DNA of 64,000 bases from Chlorocebus sabaeus. Lineage: Eukaryota > Chordata > Mammalia > Primates > Cercopithecidae. Below, piece by piece: positions 47,738-60,592 of this stretch (within the stretch, counting starts at the first letter, position 1; every line of letters begins with the position of its first letter). A program made the position numbers and the translations under genes. The notes beneath the pieces are model-generated. The model was not told the DNA's origin, made no database searches, and saw only the letters and a program-made list of their open reading frames with translations. The DNA lies in assembly GCF_047675955.1 (NCBI RefSeq), contig NC_132913.1:75387236-75451235 (forward strand), in the 5' to 3' direction.

Positions 47738-48041
47738 GGCCGGGTGCGGTGGTTCACGCCTGTAATCCCAACACTTTAGGAGGCAAAGGTGGGCGGATCC
47801 CTTGGGGTCAGGAGTTCGAGACAAGCCTGGCCAACATAGTGAAAACCCGTCTATATTAAAAATACAAAAATTAGCCGGACATGGTGGCGGGAGCCTGTAA
47901 CCCTGGCTACTTGGGAAGTTGAAGCAGGAGAATTGCTTGAACCAGGAGGGGGAGGTTGCAGTGAGCGGAGATCGCACCACTGCACTCCAGCCTGGGCGAT
48001 GGAGTGAGACTCCATCTCAAAACAAAAACAAACAGAAAAAC
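47738..48041 (+). mobile_element. Alu, full length
   Basis: Begins 'ggccgggtgcggtggttcac' and ends in an AAAAC-type tail. CACTGCCCT flanks it exactly (47729-47737 and 48042-48050), confirming insertion as one unit. Confidence 0.96.
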
Positions 48042-48050
48042 CACTGCCCT

Positions 48051-49911
48051 ACATTAACTATGAGAATTACAGAGAATCTTAATTTTCTACAAATATTTAA
48101 AAGAAAGGAAGGGAAGAAAGGAAGGAGAAAAAAAGGAAAGAATACTGAGTAGAACATTTTTACTTAAACTCTGTCTTGATAATCTCTAAACCAGCAGTAG
48201 AACTTATTGGTTTCAATATATTATTACATTCACTTATTTTTACCCATTAAATATTTATTAATCATGTCTGTGGAATTAACATTTGGGTACCAATCCATTA
48301 GATTTAGCCCATGCTGCTCTTAATGATCCTTCACTGTGCACATTTAAAGAAACAGCAGGCACAATAATCTCATTGGAGTCTATCCACAAGACAAAATTGA
48401 TCAATTGCAGGCCAACTATCCCCAGTTTGTTTTCCTTTTTTTTTTTTAAATCCTGAAAGAGATTAATTTTGTCTAAATTTCTTTCTGGTCTCCTGATGCT
48501 GAGAAATAAGAGAGAAATAGTGGTGTTTTTGTTTCATTTCGTTTTGTTTTGGCATGAAAATATTTGAAGATATGTGAAACTCCCAATTTTCATTTTATAA
48601 CATTTAAATTTTGGATTGTAAAAGCATAGCTTATCCAATATCTTTACATTAAACACATATTTGGTCAACCAATCAAGAGTATGAAATGTACCAGATTGGT
48701 TAAATACTATCTCAAATGTGAAATTGTTGACATCCTAAAAATATTTTCTGACCAATTAATTAAACTACATTTAACAATGGAACTTAAAAAAAAACAAGGT
48801 TCCAGTTTGATTATTAGTGTTAATGAACACAATATAAATTAAAATACAAATTCAATCAAATCTAAAGAAAACTTCATTCTTAATCTCCCTACAGCAATGA
48901 ATTCAAGGTATTTTTCTTTATGGAACATATATTATTTTCAATATATTTTACAAGTTCAAATACTTTCTAAAACAAAGACATCGGACACCACCACACGAAT
49001 TAACTTTGTAATCCTGGCTAGGGACAGCCAACTCAGTTATTGCCATGTGGAATAACAGTCAGAGTCAATCCTATGATTGTGCTAACAATAACATGAATGC
49101 TGAGATTTACCCATGTAGCCAACTGGCAGGCTAGAAAGCAAAAGGAAAAAAAAAATAAACAAAACAAACTTTGGGGTTAAAAACATCAGAGAAAAAAATT
49201 CTGATTGCTCAAATGTTTCCCTTGCATTTATAATTGCCATTATTAACACAATATTTTTCTTTAAAGTCAAGAAACTTTTCTTCCTACGTAATTTTACCCA
49301 CACCTCTTTGATTATATGCTCTAAGATAATAAGCATAGTTGCCAGTAGAGGCTTAGGGATTTTACAAACATCAATCAATGTCACAGTTAGAAGTAGATAC
49401 ATCAAAAGATACAGCAATAAAACCTAAAGTGTCTCCATTATGACCCTAGTCAGTTATTTCATTAAGGAACATTTTAGATTAAAAGTAAAATGCACTTTAT
49501 CAGAGTAGTAAATCTTTATCAGAGCAGAAAAGTTTATATTAACCATCTGGGGTAAAATAAGAGAAAAATGAGAAAATATGATATTCCTTTAATATCTCAT
49601 ATAAAAAGGGATTTTAATCATAACCCTAATTCCTGCTTTTTCTCCTTCAGTCTAAACGAGCACAGCTCTTGGGCTCTGGAAATTCTGGTAAGCTGAGAAA
49701 GACAGCACATAAGGAGTTAGGAGTCTCACGTGCCTGTTGATTGGAAGCAGGTGCAGCAGTGTGCTCTCTAATAATCTACTCTTGGGCCCCAGGTTCATTC
49801 CATGTGTTCTAATGCAAGGGGTGAAGTGAGGGATAGGAAGTTCTGGGTTATTTTCTTCTGAGAGAAGGATTATTAGCACAGGAGCCACAGGATATGGAAG
49901 AGTAGCTGTAT
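48051..49911. other. Unassigned AT-rich sequence
   Basis: Contains a GGAAA-type purine tract near 48,100-48,140 and a T run near 48,440. A minus-strand frame of 111 codons (49082-49417) is hydrophobic but has no recognisable family or supporting context. Confidence 0.4.
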
Positions 49912-49916
49912 TAGTT

Positions 49917-50255
49917 CATTCATGCTATGAATAACTACAAAGAAAAGACGTTTAATTGACTCAAAGGTCTGCATGACTGGGGAGGCCTCAGGAAACTTAC
50001 AATTATGGCAGAAGGTGAAGGGGAAGTCAGCACATCTTCACATGAGGGAGCAGGAGAGAGAGCGAGCAAGTGAAGGGGGAAGTGCCACACTTTTAAACCA
50101 CCAGATCTCGTGAGAACTCACTCACTATCACGAGAACAACATAGGGGAAATCTGCCACCGGGATCCAATCACCTCCCACCAGGCCCCTCCCCTGACCCAT
50201 GGGGATTACAATTCAACATGAGATTTGGGTGAGGATACAGATTCATACAATATTA
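49917..50255 (-). mobile_element. MaLR solo LTR (THE1 type)
   Basis: On the plus strand it runs from 'tgtattagttcattcatgct' to 'acaatatta', antisense of THE1 LTR. Body words 'ttttaaaccaccagatctcg' and 'atcacctcccaccaggcccc' are typical. GTAGC flanks it exactly (49912-49916 and 50256-50260), so the duplication is intact even though the LTR terminus has mutated. Confidence 0.96.
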
Positions 50256-50260
50256 GTAGC

Positions 50261-50778
50261 CATATAAATTGGGGAAAGCTGAAAAAAGAGGCTCTAAAGA
50301 GGATACCCCATGAGAACAATAGTGTTCTTTAGTTATTTGTCTCCCCTACTCCAAGTTCAAAACCCCAGAACCCGGCTCGGTTGTATTCTTGACTCATATC
50401 AGAAACTAAATAAGTGGAAGGATTCTGGAACTCTCCAAAGTAGTTTAATACATTATGAAAGTTTCCTACATCCACCTCTGAGGTCCTGAGCCCAGACAGC
50501 GTGTGTTTGTGGCTGAAAATCACAAACACACTGCAGTTTCTAGCAACAAAATAATATTCTCCATGGAGTTTCTAGATTCCTTAAGTGTCCCTCAATCAGT
50601 TCCTCCGCCTCTTGGAATCTATATAGCTCAGGGTTACTGCTACCATTGCCTCAAGAAGGTAAGATCCACGAAGAAAACTGAGGTGTTATCTCTTAGAATG
50701 CTTTCTTAAAATTGCTTTAGTTTTAAAATTTCAATATTGATTCAAGAAAGCAAGCCAGTGTCATACTACAGGGCATTA
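50261..50778. other. Unassigned sequence
   Basis: About 500 bp between the THE1 LTR and the Tigger remnant. No gene or named repeat recognised; opposed frames of 66 and 68 codons are chance. Confidence 0.4.
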
Positions 50779-51531
50779 CAGGCATACCTTGTTTTATTGT
50801 GCTAAACAGATTTTGAAGATTTGTGGGAAGCCTTTGTTAAGCACATCTACCCCTACCGTTTTTCCAACAGCATGTACTCATTTCGTGTCTCTAAGTGTTC
50901 ACCTTGAGTGGATAAAGAGTTGCTTCTTATGAATGAGCAAAGAAAGTGGTTTCTTTGGATAGACTCTACTCCCAGTGAAGGTGCTATGAACATTGTTAAA
51001 ATAACAACAAGGAATTTAGAATGTTCCATAAATTTATTTGATAAAACAGTAGCAGGGTTTGAGAGGACTAACTCTATAGAATTTTAAAAGAAGTTCTACT
51101 GTGGGTAAAATGCTGTCAAACAGCATCATGTACCAGAAAGAAATCTTTCATGAAAATAAGAACCTAATTGACCTGGCAAATTTCAATGTGCTATTTTAAG
51201 TTTCTAGAGCCACACCAACCTTCAGCAACCAGCACCCTGATCAGTCAGCAACCATCAACATGAAAGCAAAACCCTCTACCAGCAAAAAGTCTGATACTGA
51301 AAGCTGAGACGATTGATAGCATTTTATTACAATAAAATATTTTTAATTAAGGTATGTACATTTGTGTTCTAGATATAATGCTATTGCATACCAAAAAAAC
51401 TATAGTATAGGTTAAGCATAACTTTTATATGCACTGGAAAACCAAAAAATTTGTGTATCTTTCTTTATTGCAATGTTCACTTTACTGGAGTGGTCTAGAA
51501 CTGAACTTGCAATATTTCTGAGGTCTATTTG
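50779..51531 (+). mobile_element. Tigger1 DNA transposon, internally deleted
   Basis: Starts with the Tigger terminal inverted repeat CAGGCATACCTTG and ends with its degraded complement, with TA on both sides (50777-50778 and 51532-51533) as expected for a Tc1/mariner-class insertion. Between about 50,885 and 50,930 the 5' end jumps to the transposase C-terminal region, which continues through 'gtttgagaggactaactcta' and 'accctgatcagtcagcaacc' to the 3' end. About two thirds of a full Tigger1 is missing. Transposase frames are broken. Confidence 0.9.
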
Positions 51532-51533
51532 TA

Positions 51534-54500
51534 GCCCAGATTACTGTCTATGAACTCTTCGCTCAGTGTGAGCTTTCTGATTCCACAGGACATTATGTGA
51601 AATATTTTTAATATAATCTTTGCCTAAAACAGACCCCAACATTTTCTTAGCTGAAATATGCTAACACCTTTATAAAACTAACAAATTCTCACATACCCTC
51701 TCTCCCCAAAAGGTGAAAAAAAGATTGTGAATCCTTCAAAAGTAGCTAACTCAGAGGCATATCTGGAAAATATAGCATATTTCTGTTGCCTGGATATTGG
51801 TTTTTTGTTTACTTTATAGGAGTACACATCCTTTAGCAAATGAACTGAAGATCCCAAATTTACCTAAGTTAATGCTGAATTAGATAATTCCATATGTCAT
51901 ACTTAATTCCCAAATGTATCCATGTTTTCATAAGCTCCTTAAACTACCATAAACCTTAAATATCAAGAATAAAACATTATGAAACTAAATAAAATGATTT
52001 TAAAGTAATTATTAGTATCCTCATAAGCAATTTAAAATAATTAAAACAAATTCTAACATAATAGATTTGAAAGGGAATCTTTGGATTCTGTTTCCAGAGC
52101 AAATGTTCCATTTGGAAATTCTAACAATGAAAACCGTGGTGTTAGTGAAATATTCCCTTCAAATTTATGGTTTTTGGAAGATCTCCCTCAATTTCTTATA
52201 CTTTTAGATTCCAAAAACTTTATCTACTGTAAAATGCATAATCTCCTTAATCTGAAATGGCCAAATCAAGGAACTCTTACCATTATAATTTCTTATATCT
52301 TCCTCTGAAAGATGAATTCCAGTCATCCTTAAAGTAGTCTAGCAGTTTTAAGATAGTCTCAAAATATAATCTAATTTATTTTCATGAAAATAAATCCTCA
52401 TCTCCCTATACTTTTATGGGTTATCTCACCTTCATATTTATATTTAAGCTTCTTTCTTTACAGCTTATTAGAATAAATCACTCAATTTAAAATCTTTCAT
52501 GAGAAGCAAGTAGATTTTAGACACAATTATGCCACCACTGTGTCTAACCTCTCTCTCATCTTATCAAGAAAATGACTAATAATAGAATAAGCTCTTTGCT
52601 GAACTCATTGATCTTGCCTTGATTCCACAAATAGATTCTGACTGTGTTCCAGTATGTACAATCTTGATACAGATCATATGTTATTATTGTATCAACAAAG
52701 CCTGTACCATAATATTCCTCTAAGCCACAGACAAAGGAGAAGTTCCTGGCAGATAAAATGTTTTTATTATATGGTATAGTGAATGAGTTAGCTCTACCAC
52801 TGGTTTGAACAGATCTAAATAATTCACAATCTATTTTAGATTAATATCCTATAATAAGTAGACAATGCAAGTATTACATGTTACTGGTTTTATTTATTAT
52901 CAAAAACCAATAATAAATATAAAAACAAAACTATTGGCTAATTATTGTCAGAAAGTACAATATGAATAGCTGAAAATTGAATTACTTTTGATATAATTTA
53001 TCAAATTTTAAGTTAATACTAAATTCTACTTTTCAACAGATTAATTCTATCATTTTTAGATATTTTGCTGTAATTCATCCTAAAATGTCCATTAGGTAGA
53101 CCTTTCCCCAAAAGGGTTTCAGGGTAGATATTTATGAATATTAATGAATAACAAGGTGATTGAATAGCAATGGCATATCTTAAAAAGAATATATCAAAAT
53201 CAGTTCTTTCATGCAATATCATTGCAATACATTGAAAACTTGTCCAAGGAACTTAGCAATGAAAAAAACTCCCTTCTGAAAATAAAAATGGTACTGCCCA
53301 GAGGTTCTGCTGTAACTTAGTTCTCTTTGCAAATAAATGGTCCTTTACCACTTAGTTATAATTGTTTATAATTTATTTTACCTACTCAGTGTTACCAATA
53401 CAATAATTATTTACAAGAAGTTTATCTTGCTTATTTTAAATATTAGTACCTTTCAGCCCTCATAGTTCAGGATTATCACTTTTTGAGCTGTGTTTATTTT
53501 ATTTTTATGTATTTATATATGTATGCATGCAATTTATGTATTTATTTCTTTTGTCTCATGGTATTTAATGAAATCCTATAACTTGCCCAGGACTATATAC
53601 ACTGTGGAGAGAAAAGAGCATATTGCAAAAGTCTTCTGCAACCTGTTCATGAGCTGTGACACCCAGGACCTCTCTACCCTGAGCTCCCTTTCAATACCAC
53701 ACGAGGCCAGAACACCTTCTGTGTCCCTGGGGTTTCCTGCAGTTTTGTGTTCCTGAGATGCATGTGCTTTTCTCTAATTCTGGGATAGCTCTAGGTTTGG
53801 TCTGAGGAGAAAGGCCGCAGGCTTGCAAGTTTGTAATCTTGTCAGCTCTTTGTCATTTATATAGTTTAATATTATGAGTCACTTTAAGTCCATTTTGAAA
53901 CTTGGTCTGATTGTGTTTTCTTACACATAACAAAAATTATATTGAATGCCTTTTTCCTATCACTTAACCACCACTCTTGGGCCCTGTGGGTAATGTCAGC
54001 CACTGTCTCCTCTCTTGTGGCATCCATCAGTGCCTAAATGAGAGCAGCATCTCTGACTCTTCATCACATAAGTTGACTCTTTTCCAGAAGCAACTATATC
54101 CCCTTTGTCTGTCTGCTTTGCTCAGAGTAAAATTCCTAGTTCAGATTCGGATCATCTATAAGTCAGAGGACCATGATGACAAAATTAAATTATGGCTTAA
54201 ATAAAATAGACTTGTCTCCAGGCTAGTATGCGAGGGGTATGAAAAAAGACTTTATTATATACAAATTACAACAATAATTAGAATTTATGCTATTTAGATG
54301 TTTTCTCAGGTACTTTTATAATGTGAGCATGTCTTAGTTTTAGTAATATTTTAAAATTCAAAATTTATTTAAATTGCATAATTAGTATGATTTAAATTAT
54401 CATTTCTACTGAATTATGTTCTTATAAGTTGTCTACTGGATTTCTATTTAAATGCAGCAGCTGTTAAGACTATATTAATTCCTAATGAGCTCATTTAGTA

Positions 54501-54984
54501 GGTAGCATTAAATTGTTTCTTATTTGTTTATAGCCTATCAGAAATCATCCACAGTTTATTGATATAACCTTTAGGAAAAAGTATGTGCTCAGATTACTCA
54601 CCAACATTTGAGTTATCACATTCAATTATCTTAAATTCAATGTAAAATAACTTGTTACACTTGTTTTGAAATATGTGAAAATCTATTTCCAAGAATATTT
54701 AGAGTATACCATTTCTAAGTAAAACACCAAAAAAGTAAAATCATTTTCTGTACAGTGTCTTAATGACACATTCTAGAATTTCTGTATTTGTTTCTTTTTA
54801 TCTACTGCAGTCTCCTTCGGGTTATTTGTACACACAGGGTATAGAAGAATTTTAATTCAGTCTGTCATCCCTTTACTCACAAACATTCATTGACCTCCAA
54901 TCATATGCTATGTATTTTGTTAATCATCAAGAATACCGAGCCAATTGGAAAGGAGAAAACATATTGGAAACACATACAATGTAT
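51534..54984. other. Unassigned AT-rich sequence
   Basis: The longest stretch without a nameable element. Frames of 60-88 codons (52081-52308, 53019-53222, 53490-53756, 53977-54204) lack motifs. The part at about 53,600-53,830 is locally richer in G and C. Nothing supports a gene. Confidence 0.4.
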
Positions 54985-55135
54985 CATGAAAATATTAATT
55001 ATATTATAAATTTATTTACTATATTAAGTATATTATTTAAACATATATTAACATATACTATATCAATTATATATTATAAAATATTTATATAATATTAATA
55101 TATAATTATATATTATTAAATACTTTAAATGAGCT
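54985..55135. repeat. Nearly pure A/T tract
   Basis: About 150 bp of almost only A and T, with many TATA, ATTA and TAAT steps and short self-complementary words. A low-complexity region with easily melted DNA. Confidence 0.9.
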
Positions 55136-55209
55136 ATATACGAAGAATGATCTAACAAATATCTATGTAGCCGTTGCTTAGTTTTAACATAATTTAAAAT
55201 TTTCATGCA

Positions 55210-55880
55210 TTTGCTTTATATTTTTTTAAATAAAGCATTACAGATATAATCAATCTTTCTGTACAATCCTCTTTATTCTCTCCCTATTTTTCTTTCTCCA
55301 GAAGTAACAACTCTCCTGAATTTTATTTTTGTAATTCATCATTTTATACTTGTAATACATGAGTGTTGAAATAATACGTAATATTGATTGGCATGCTTTC
55401 ATACTTTTGTAAACAGCATTCTACTTTATGTATCTTTATTTACTCTTATCAGTATCATGCAATTAGATTTATATACATTGAATTAATTCCAACAATTTCC
55501 TAATAAAAGCATCCCTTTTGTGAGAAATCTTTTATATATTTTCCTGTTATCATAAGCAAGCATTACTTCTAGTATTCCTAGAAATGAAATTGCTTTGTAG
55601 AATGTAAGGGACATTTATTCTATACCTTCTCCAGAGTGGTTGTGCCAATCTTCTCTTCCACCAACATTGTATATTCTATGTTTCTTTGTATCCTTTTCAA
55701 CTGTTGTATTTTACGTTTTTCTCTATGCTGAGAATGAAGCAGAAACTTGTTTTGATTAGTAGATAAATGAGTCCCTTTTCACATATTTATCAGCCTCTTT
55801 ATTTTCTTCTTGTGTGTATATTTTCTGTTCATATTCATAGACTATCTATTGGGCTGTCAGTTTTGTTTTTCTTTTTTAAG
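55210..55880 (-). repeat. Old L1 3'-end fragment
   Basis: Plus-strand words 'ttctccagaagtaacaactc', 'ctagtattcctagaaatgaa', 'attgctttgtagaatgtaag', 'gtggttgtgccaatcttctc' and 'ctattgggctgtcagttttg' are the antisense of the 3' part of old L1 elements. Ends where an LTR-like block begins. Confidence 0.65.
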
Positions 55881-56515
55881 GTGTTTTCATCACTGCAGGT
55901 CTGAAAGCATGTGTTCCCACTGGCATTACTTCGGCAGATAATGAGGGTGTGGAAGTCTTTCCTAAGACTTTTCTTTTAATGAAAAGCAGTACCGAATTAT
56001 TTTCCTTTCTAACAAAGAGTAACCTGTAAAATCGAGCAGCAGACATAGATGTCGGCAGTTGTGCCAATCATGTTCAAGATGGTGGCTCCATCTTCCCTTC
56101 ACTTTGTCAACCAGGTATACAGTAAGGAGCAGACAAGATGGTGCTGGCCAAGGGGAAAGTTCATTTGCATAAGATGATTAGAGTGGGGCGCCAGTCTTCC
56201 TGCACACTATGTAAACGTCATACCTGATGGAGCCAATCTGTGAGCCTTATGTAAATCAGACACTGCCTCCTTAAGTCTGACTATAAAATCTGGCGCATCA
56301 GCTGCCAGCCAGCCTTTTCCTCTCAGAAGGTTCCTCTCTCTCACTAGAGAGCAAGCTGTTTTCCTTGCTCTTTCTTTCTCTTTCTCTTGCCTATTAAACC
56401 TCAACTCCTAAACTTCTTGTATGTATACATGTCCTGAATTTTCCTGGCATGAGATGACAAACCCCTGGTATTTACCCCAAATAACCTCTTCAGCACCACA
56501 GCAGAACAATTTACA
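55881..56515 (+). mobile_element. Retroviral LTR, probably ERV1 class
   Basis: The block has a GC-richer body with 'gtaaaatcgagcagcagaca', 'aaggagcagacaagatggtg' and 'atgtaaatcagacactgcct'. A TATA-like 'gactataaaatctggcgc' lies near 56,280, a CT-rich stretch follows, and a polyadenylation signal 'gcctattaaacctc' lies near 56,392, in plus order. Exact ends and the target-site duplication could not be fixed. No internal viral genes adjoin it. The family is recognised as a type but not named. Confidence 0.65.
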
Positions 56516-56524
56516 ATATGGCTT

Positions 56525-56640
56525 TTAAAATCTTTGTGGTTGTCGTAAGAACTACATTGGCTAAAGCATACAAAGCATTTATCAAGCCTGGTACATAATA
56601 TGCATACAATAACAGTCGCCACTATCATCATAATCATCAT
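56525..56640 (+). repeat. MIR SINE 3' part
   Basis: The words 'tttgtggttgtcgtaagaac', 'aagcatacaaagcatttatc' and 'aagcctggtacataatatgc' match the MIR 3' half in order, followed by a CATCAT-like tail. Confidence 0.65.
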
Positions 56641-56989
56641 CTTATCCTCATCTTTATTACTATATATCAATTTGTCATACCTGTGTACATTGGTTTCCAG
56701 ACTCCATATTTAATCACCAGGTATTTATTTGTTGCTATTAGATAACTAACATATAGTTTCCATTTCTTTAATTTTACATTCTCTGAATGATCTTGTTTTA
56801 CATGTAGGTCTTTTAGGCAGCATAAGTTTTTATTTTTTAAATTCATTTACTATCTCTCATTTAATAGGTAAGTGAAATAAATGTATACTCACGTGATTAC
56901 TAATACACATGAGCTTAAATATTTCACATTATTTTATGATTTATTTGTTGCTTATTCCTTTGATTATTTTTTCTACTTTCTTGTCTCTT

Positions 56990-58720
56990 ATCAAACGGAT
57001 AAAAGTATTCCATAGTTTTCTTCCCCCTTGTGATGTTTGGAAACCATTCTTTCAGTGGTCACTTTTAGGTATTTGACATAAATTCTTAACTGTATATTTT
57101 TCTGTCAATGTCTGAAGTTAATTATCATTTTTATTCTCTTCTTGAACTCTACAAAGAACTCAGCATGCTTTAATCTTGACATTTTATCTGTAGTTTTATT
57201 TATATTTTGATTAACACGAAAATTTAATTCTATTTTTCAGTCAAAAGTTAATTGAATTTACTAAGAGATATTTAAATTCCTATAACCACCATTTTTTATT
57301 ATTCCACACATTTCTGTCTTCATTTATCTTTTTTCTTTTTCAGTGTATCTTTAAATAGGCTTTTTAATTAAGGTTTTTGTGTGGTAGACAGTCTTGTAAT
57401 CTTATTCCTGAAAATGTTTTTATTTTGTCCTTATACTTGAATAACCACTTCTTTAATTATACCATTCTAGATTAACAGGTATATTTTCTCAACAACTTGA
57501 AGACACACTTGTACTTTCTCCTGGAGCCTATTATTGTGTAGGAAGTCATCTCTCAGTTTATTGTTATGCCTTTATAGGTAATCTGTATTTTCTCTGTTAC
57601 TGCTTTTAAAAATTTTTTTAATTAAAGTTCTGTAGGTTTACTGTGTGCTTAGGTGTGGAGTTTCATTTACAGTTTTTAGATATTCAAACCACATTTGTTA
57701 TCTAAATATTGTCTTGCCTCAATTTGAAAAAAATTACAGCTGTTATTCCTTCAAATATTGCTTCTCCATCATTATAATTATTTTATTTCCTTAGAACTCC
57801 TGTGAGATACACCTTGGAGGTATTTAATCCAACTTCTATGCCACTCAATCACTCTTTGTTTTCTGAAAAACATTCCGGATGAATCTGTCAGTATTGTGTT
57901 CCACTTCATTAATTATTCCTTCCTATATGTGCAACACAGACTTTATAATGTCTATTGAGATTTTTTTTTTTTTAAATCTCAGGGATTTTTTTTTTTAATT
58001 TGAAGATTTCTACTTTACTACCTTCTCCATAGCCAAAATTTTTGTTTTATTTCTGCCTGTTTTTGTCATATAACATTTTGTTCCTTAGAGATTACTTCCT
58101 TAAACTCTTTGAGTCAAAACCCTCTGGTTATATTCATATGAAATTTTATGCCGTATTATTTTATAAGACTGATTTCATTTGGAATTATCTCATGCCTTAC
58201 TTGCTGATTTTGTTGGCTGTCTTCATTCATATTGATTTTCTTCTTGTGTTTCAAAATTTAGACTCTTCATATCATGTATCATTTTTAGTGGGAGATGCGG
58301 GATTTGTATTTTGTTTTCTTTCCCATCCTCTCTCTACATTACTTTTTGTATAGTGGAGAGTTTCTCAATTGTCTGTAATTATCTCTGGGACCCTTGAGTT
58401 CACAAGCAAAGCTTATGATTATGTTTCATGGTTACTGCCCGCTGGTAATATCGGTAGTATTGCAGAATCAGTCTTCAGGGTGGTACTTGGCTCAGTTTAT
58501 GAACTCAAAGGTGAATCCATCTTCCCACTAGCCATTCTAACCCTTCCTCTCAAGGAGCAGCTTCCCAGGCAGAAGTGGCCAGTATGTTTTGCGTCTTATT
58601 TTATAAGAGAAATGTCAGAAGTTACCCTGTACCTAAGTTGTAGGCAATGAGTCTCTCTGATTTTCAATCCCTATGTCTTGTTAGAATGTTAATATTCATT
58701 ATCCCAAAAAGGTCAAAACC
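56990..58720 (-). repeat. Old L1/HAL1 5'-ORF1 region fragment
   Basis: Plus-strand words 'gaatttactaagag', 'tcctgaaaatgttttta', 'gtgtgcttaggtgtggagtt', 'tattccttcaaatattgctt' and 'gaactcctgtgagatacacc' are antisense of the ORF1 region of old L1/HAL1. The right part, from about 58,000, is weaker. Frames at 58042-58353 (103 codons) and 58369-58650 (93 codons) read antisense to the element and are not supported as genes. Confidence 0.5.
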
Positions 58721-58729
58721 ACAGATGCT

Positions 58730-59476
58730 TCTGCCAGCATCTCAAAAAAGTTTCTCAAAGAACCTAAAAATAGAACTATTGTATGATACAGTGATTCCAT
58801 TGCGAGGTATACAGGCAAAGTAAAGGAAATTAGTGTATCAACGAGATATCTGAACTCTTATGTTTATTGCAGCACTATTCACAGTAGCCAAGATTTGGAA
58901 CCAACCTAAGTGTTCACCAACAAATGAAAGCATAAAGAAAATGTGGTGCATATGGAATGTTACACAAGGGAATATTATTCCATTATAAACAATGAAATGT
59001 CATCTTCGACAACATAGTCAGAACTGGAGGACACTATGTGAAGTGAAATAAACCAGGCACAGACAGACAGATTCTGCGTGTTGTCACTCATATGTGAGAG
59101 CTAAAAATTAAATCAGTTGATCTCATGGAGATAGAGAGTAGAATGCTAATTAACAGAGGCTGGAAAGGGTAGCAAGCAGGGAGGGATAAAGTGAAGATGG
59201 TAAATGTGTGCAAAAATATTAGATAGAATAAGACATTTGATAGCAAAACAAGATGACAATAGTAAATAATAATTTGTTATATATTTTAAGATAACTGAAA
59301 GAGTGGAATTGGAATATTCCTAACACAAAGAAATGATAAACACTTGTAGGCAATGGATACCCCAATTACCCTAATTAGACTGTTACACACTGTATACCTG
59401 TATCAAACATCACATGTATCCCCAAAATGTATACACCTATTATGTACCCGTAATAATTAAAAATTAAAAGAGACAT
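58730..59476 (+). repeat. L1 3' end (L1MA/L1MB-like)
   Basis: Starts in late ORF2 ('attgcagcactattcacagt', 'aagaaaatgtggtgcatatg', 'cattataaacaatgaaatgt') and runs through the 3' UTR to 'gtacccgtaataattaaaaa' with a short A-rich end. Truncated at the 5' side. Confidence 0.87.
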
Positions 59477-59529
59477 AGCAATAGTTAGAGAAGAAAGGAG
59501 AAAGGAGTCTATGCAGTTATACCTTCTTA

Positions 59530-60175
59530 AAGTATAATGGCCATTAGAATGGATATTAGCCATTTTCATCTAAAAGATGAAAGATAACAAGTGTTGCCAA
59601 GGATGTGGAGAAAAAGGAATCTTCGCACACCGTTCTTGGGAACCTAAGTTAGTAAAGCCATTATGGAAAACAGTATGGATGTTCCTCAAAATATTAAAAA
59701 TACAACTAATGAATGATCCAACAATCTCATTACTGGGTATATATCCAAAGGAATTAAAATCAGTATGTCAAAGAGATATCTGCACTCCCATATTCATTGC
59801 AACATTAATGGCAATATCCAAGAAACGGAATCCACCTAACAGTCTATCAACAGAAGACTGAATAAAAAAATATGGTATGTACACATTCAGCCATAAAAAG
59901 GAAGGAAATCCTGTCATTTTCATCAACATGGATGAACCTGGAAAAGTATCATCATGATCTCACTTACATGTGGAATCTAAAATAATGGAATTCATAAGAA
60001 ATAGAGTGGTGGTTACCAGCGACTGGGTTGGCAGGCTAGGGGGATGGTTAGGGAGATTTTGGTCAAATACAAAATTCCAGTTAGGTAAGAGACATCAGTT
60101 TAAAAGATTTATTGTACCACATGGTAAACAAACTAATTTAATATTATAGCTACTTGGACAATGTGACAACATTCA
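59530..60175 (+). repeat. Second L1 3' end, same orientation
   Basis: Begins in ORF2 at 'aaaagatgaaagataacaag' and repeats the same 3' blocks seen just upstream ('cattactgggtatatatcca', 'ttcattgcaacattaatggc', 'tgtcattttcatcaacatgg') with a different 3' UTR. It is therefore an independent, older-looking insertion next to the first. Confidence 0.83.
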
Positions 60176-60285
60176 ATTTTAGTCAGGTCACATATTTATC
60201 TTTATTTTCTTATTTCTAAAATTAGATATAATCATTTTTCTAAACTATTCACATCCTATAATCACCAATTTAAATATACTCAATT

Positions 60286-60592
60286 GGCCGGGCGCTATGG
60301 CTCACCCCTGTAATCCTAGCACTTTGGGAGGCCGAGGCGGGCAGATTGCCTGAGCTCAGGAGTTTGAGAACGGCCTGGACAACACAGTGAAACCTATCTC
60401 TACTAAAATACAAAAAATTAGCTGGCCATGGCAGCATGGACCTGTAGTCCCAGCTACTCAGGAGACTGAAGCAGGAGAATTGCTTGAACCCAGGAGGCAG
60501 AGGTTGCAGTGAGCTGAGATTGCACCACTGCACTGCAGCCTGGGCGATAGAGTGAGACTCTGTCTCAAAATAAACAAACAAACAAACAAATA
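60286..60592 (+). mobile_element. Alu (AluS-like)
   Basis: Full-length, from 'ggccgggcgctatggctcac' to a tail of AAAC then AAAT units. A short shared AATT lies at both flanks; a full duplication is not clear. Confidence 0.93.

Noticed and set aside
58042..58650. Two adjacent frames of 103 and 93 codons, the first hydrophobic like a membrane protein
   Set aside because: They read antisense through an old L1/HAL1-like fragment; T-rich DNA commonly gives Phe/Leu-rich frames.
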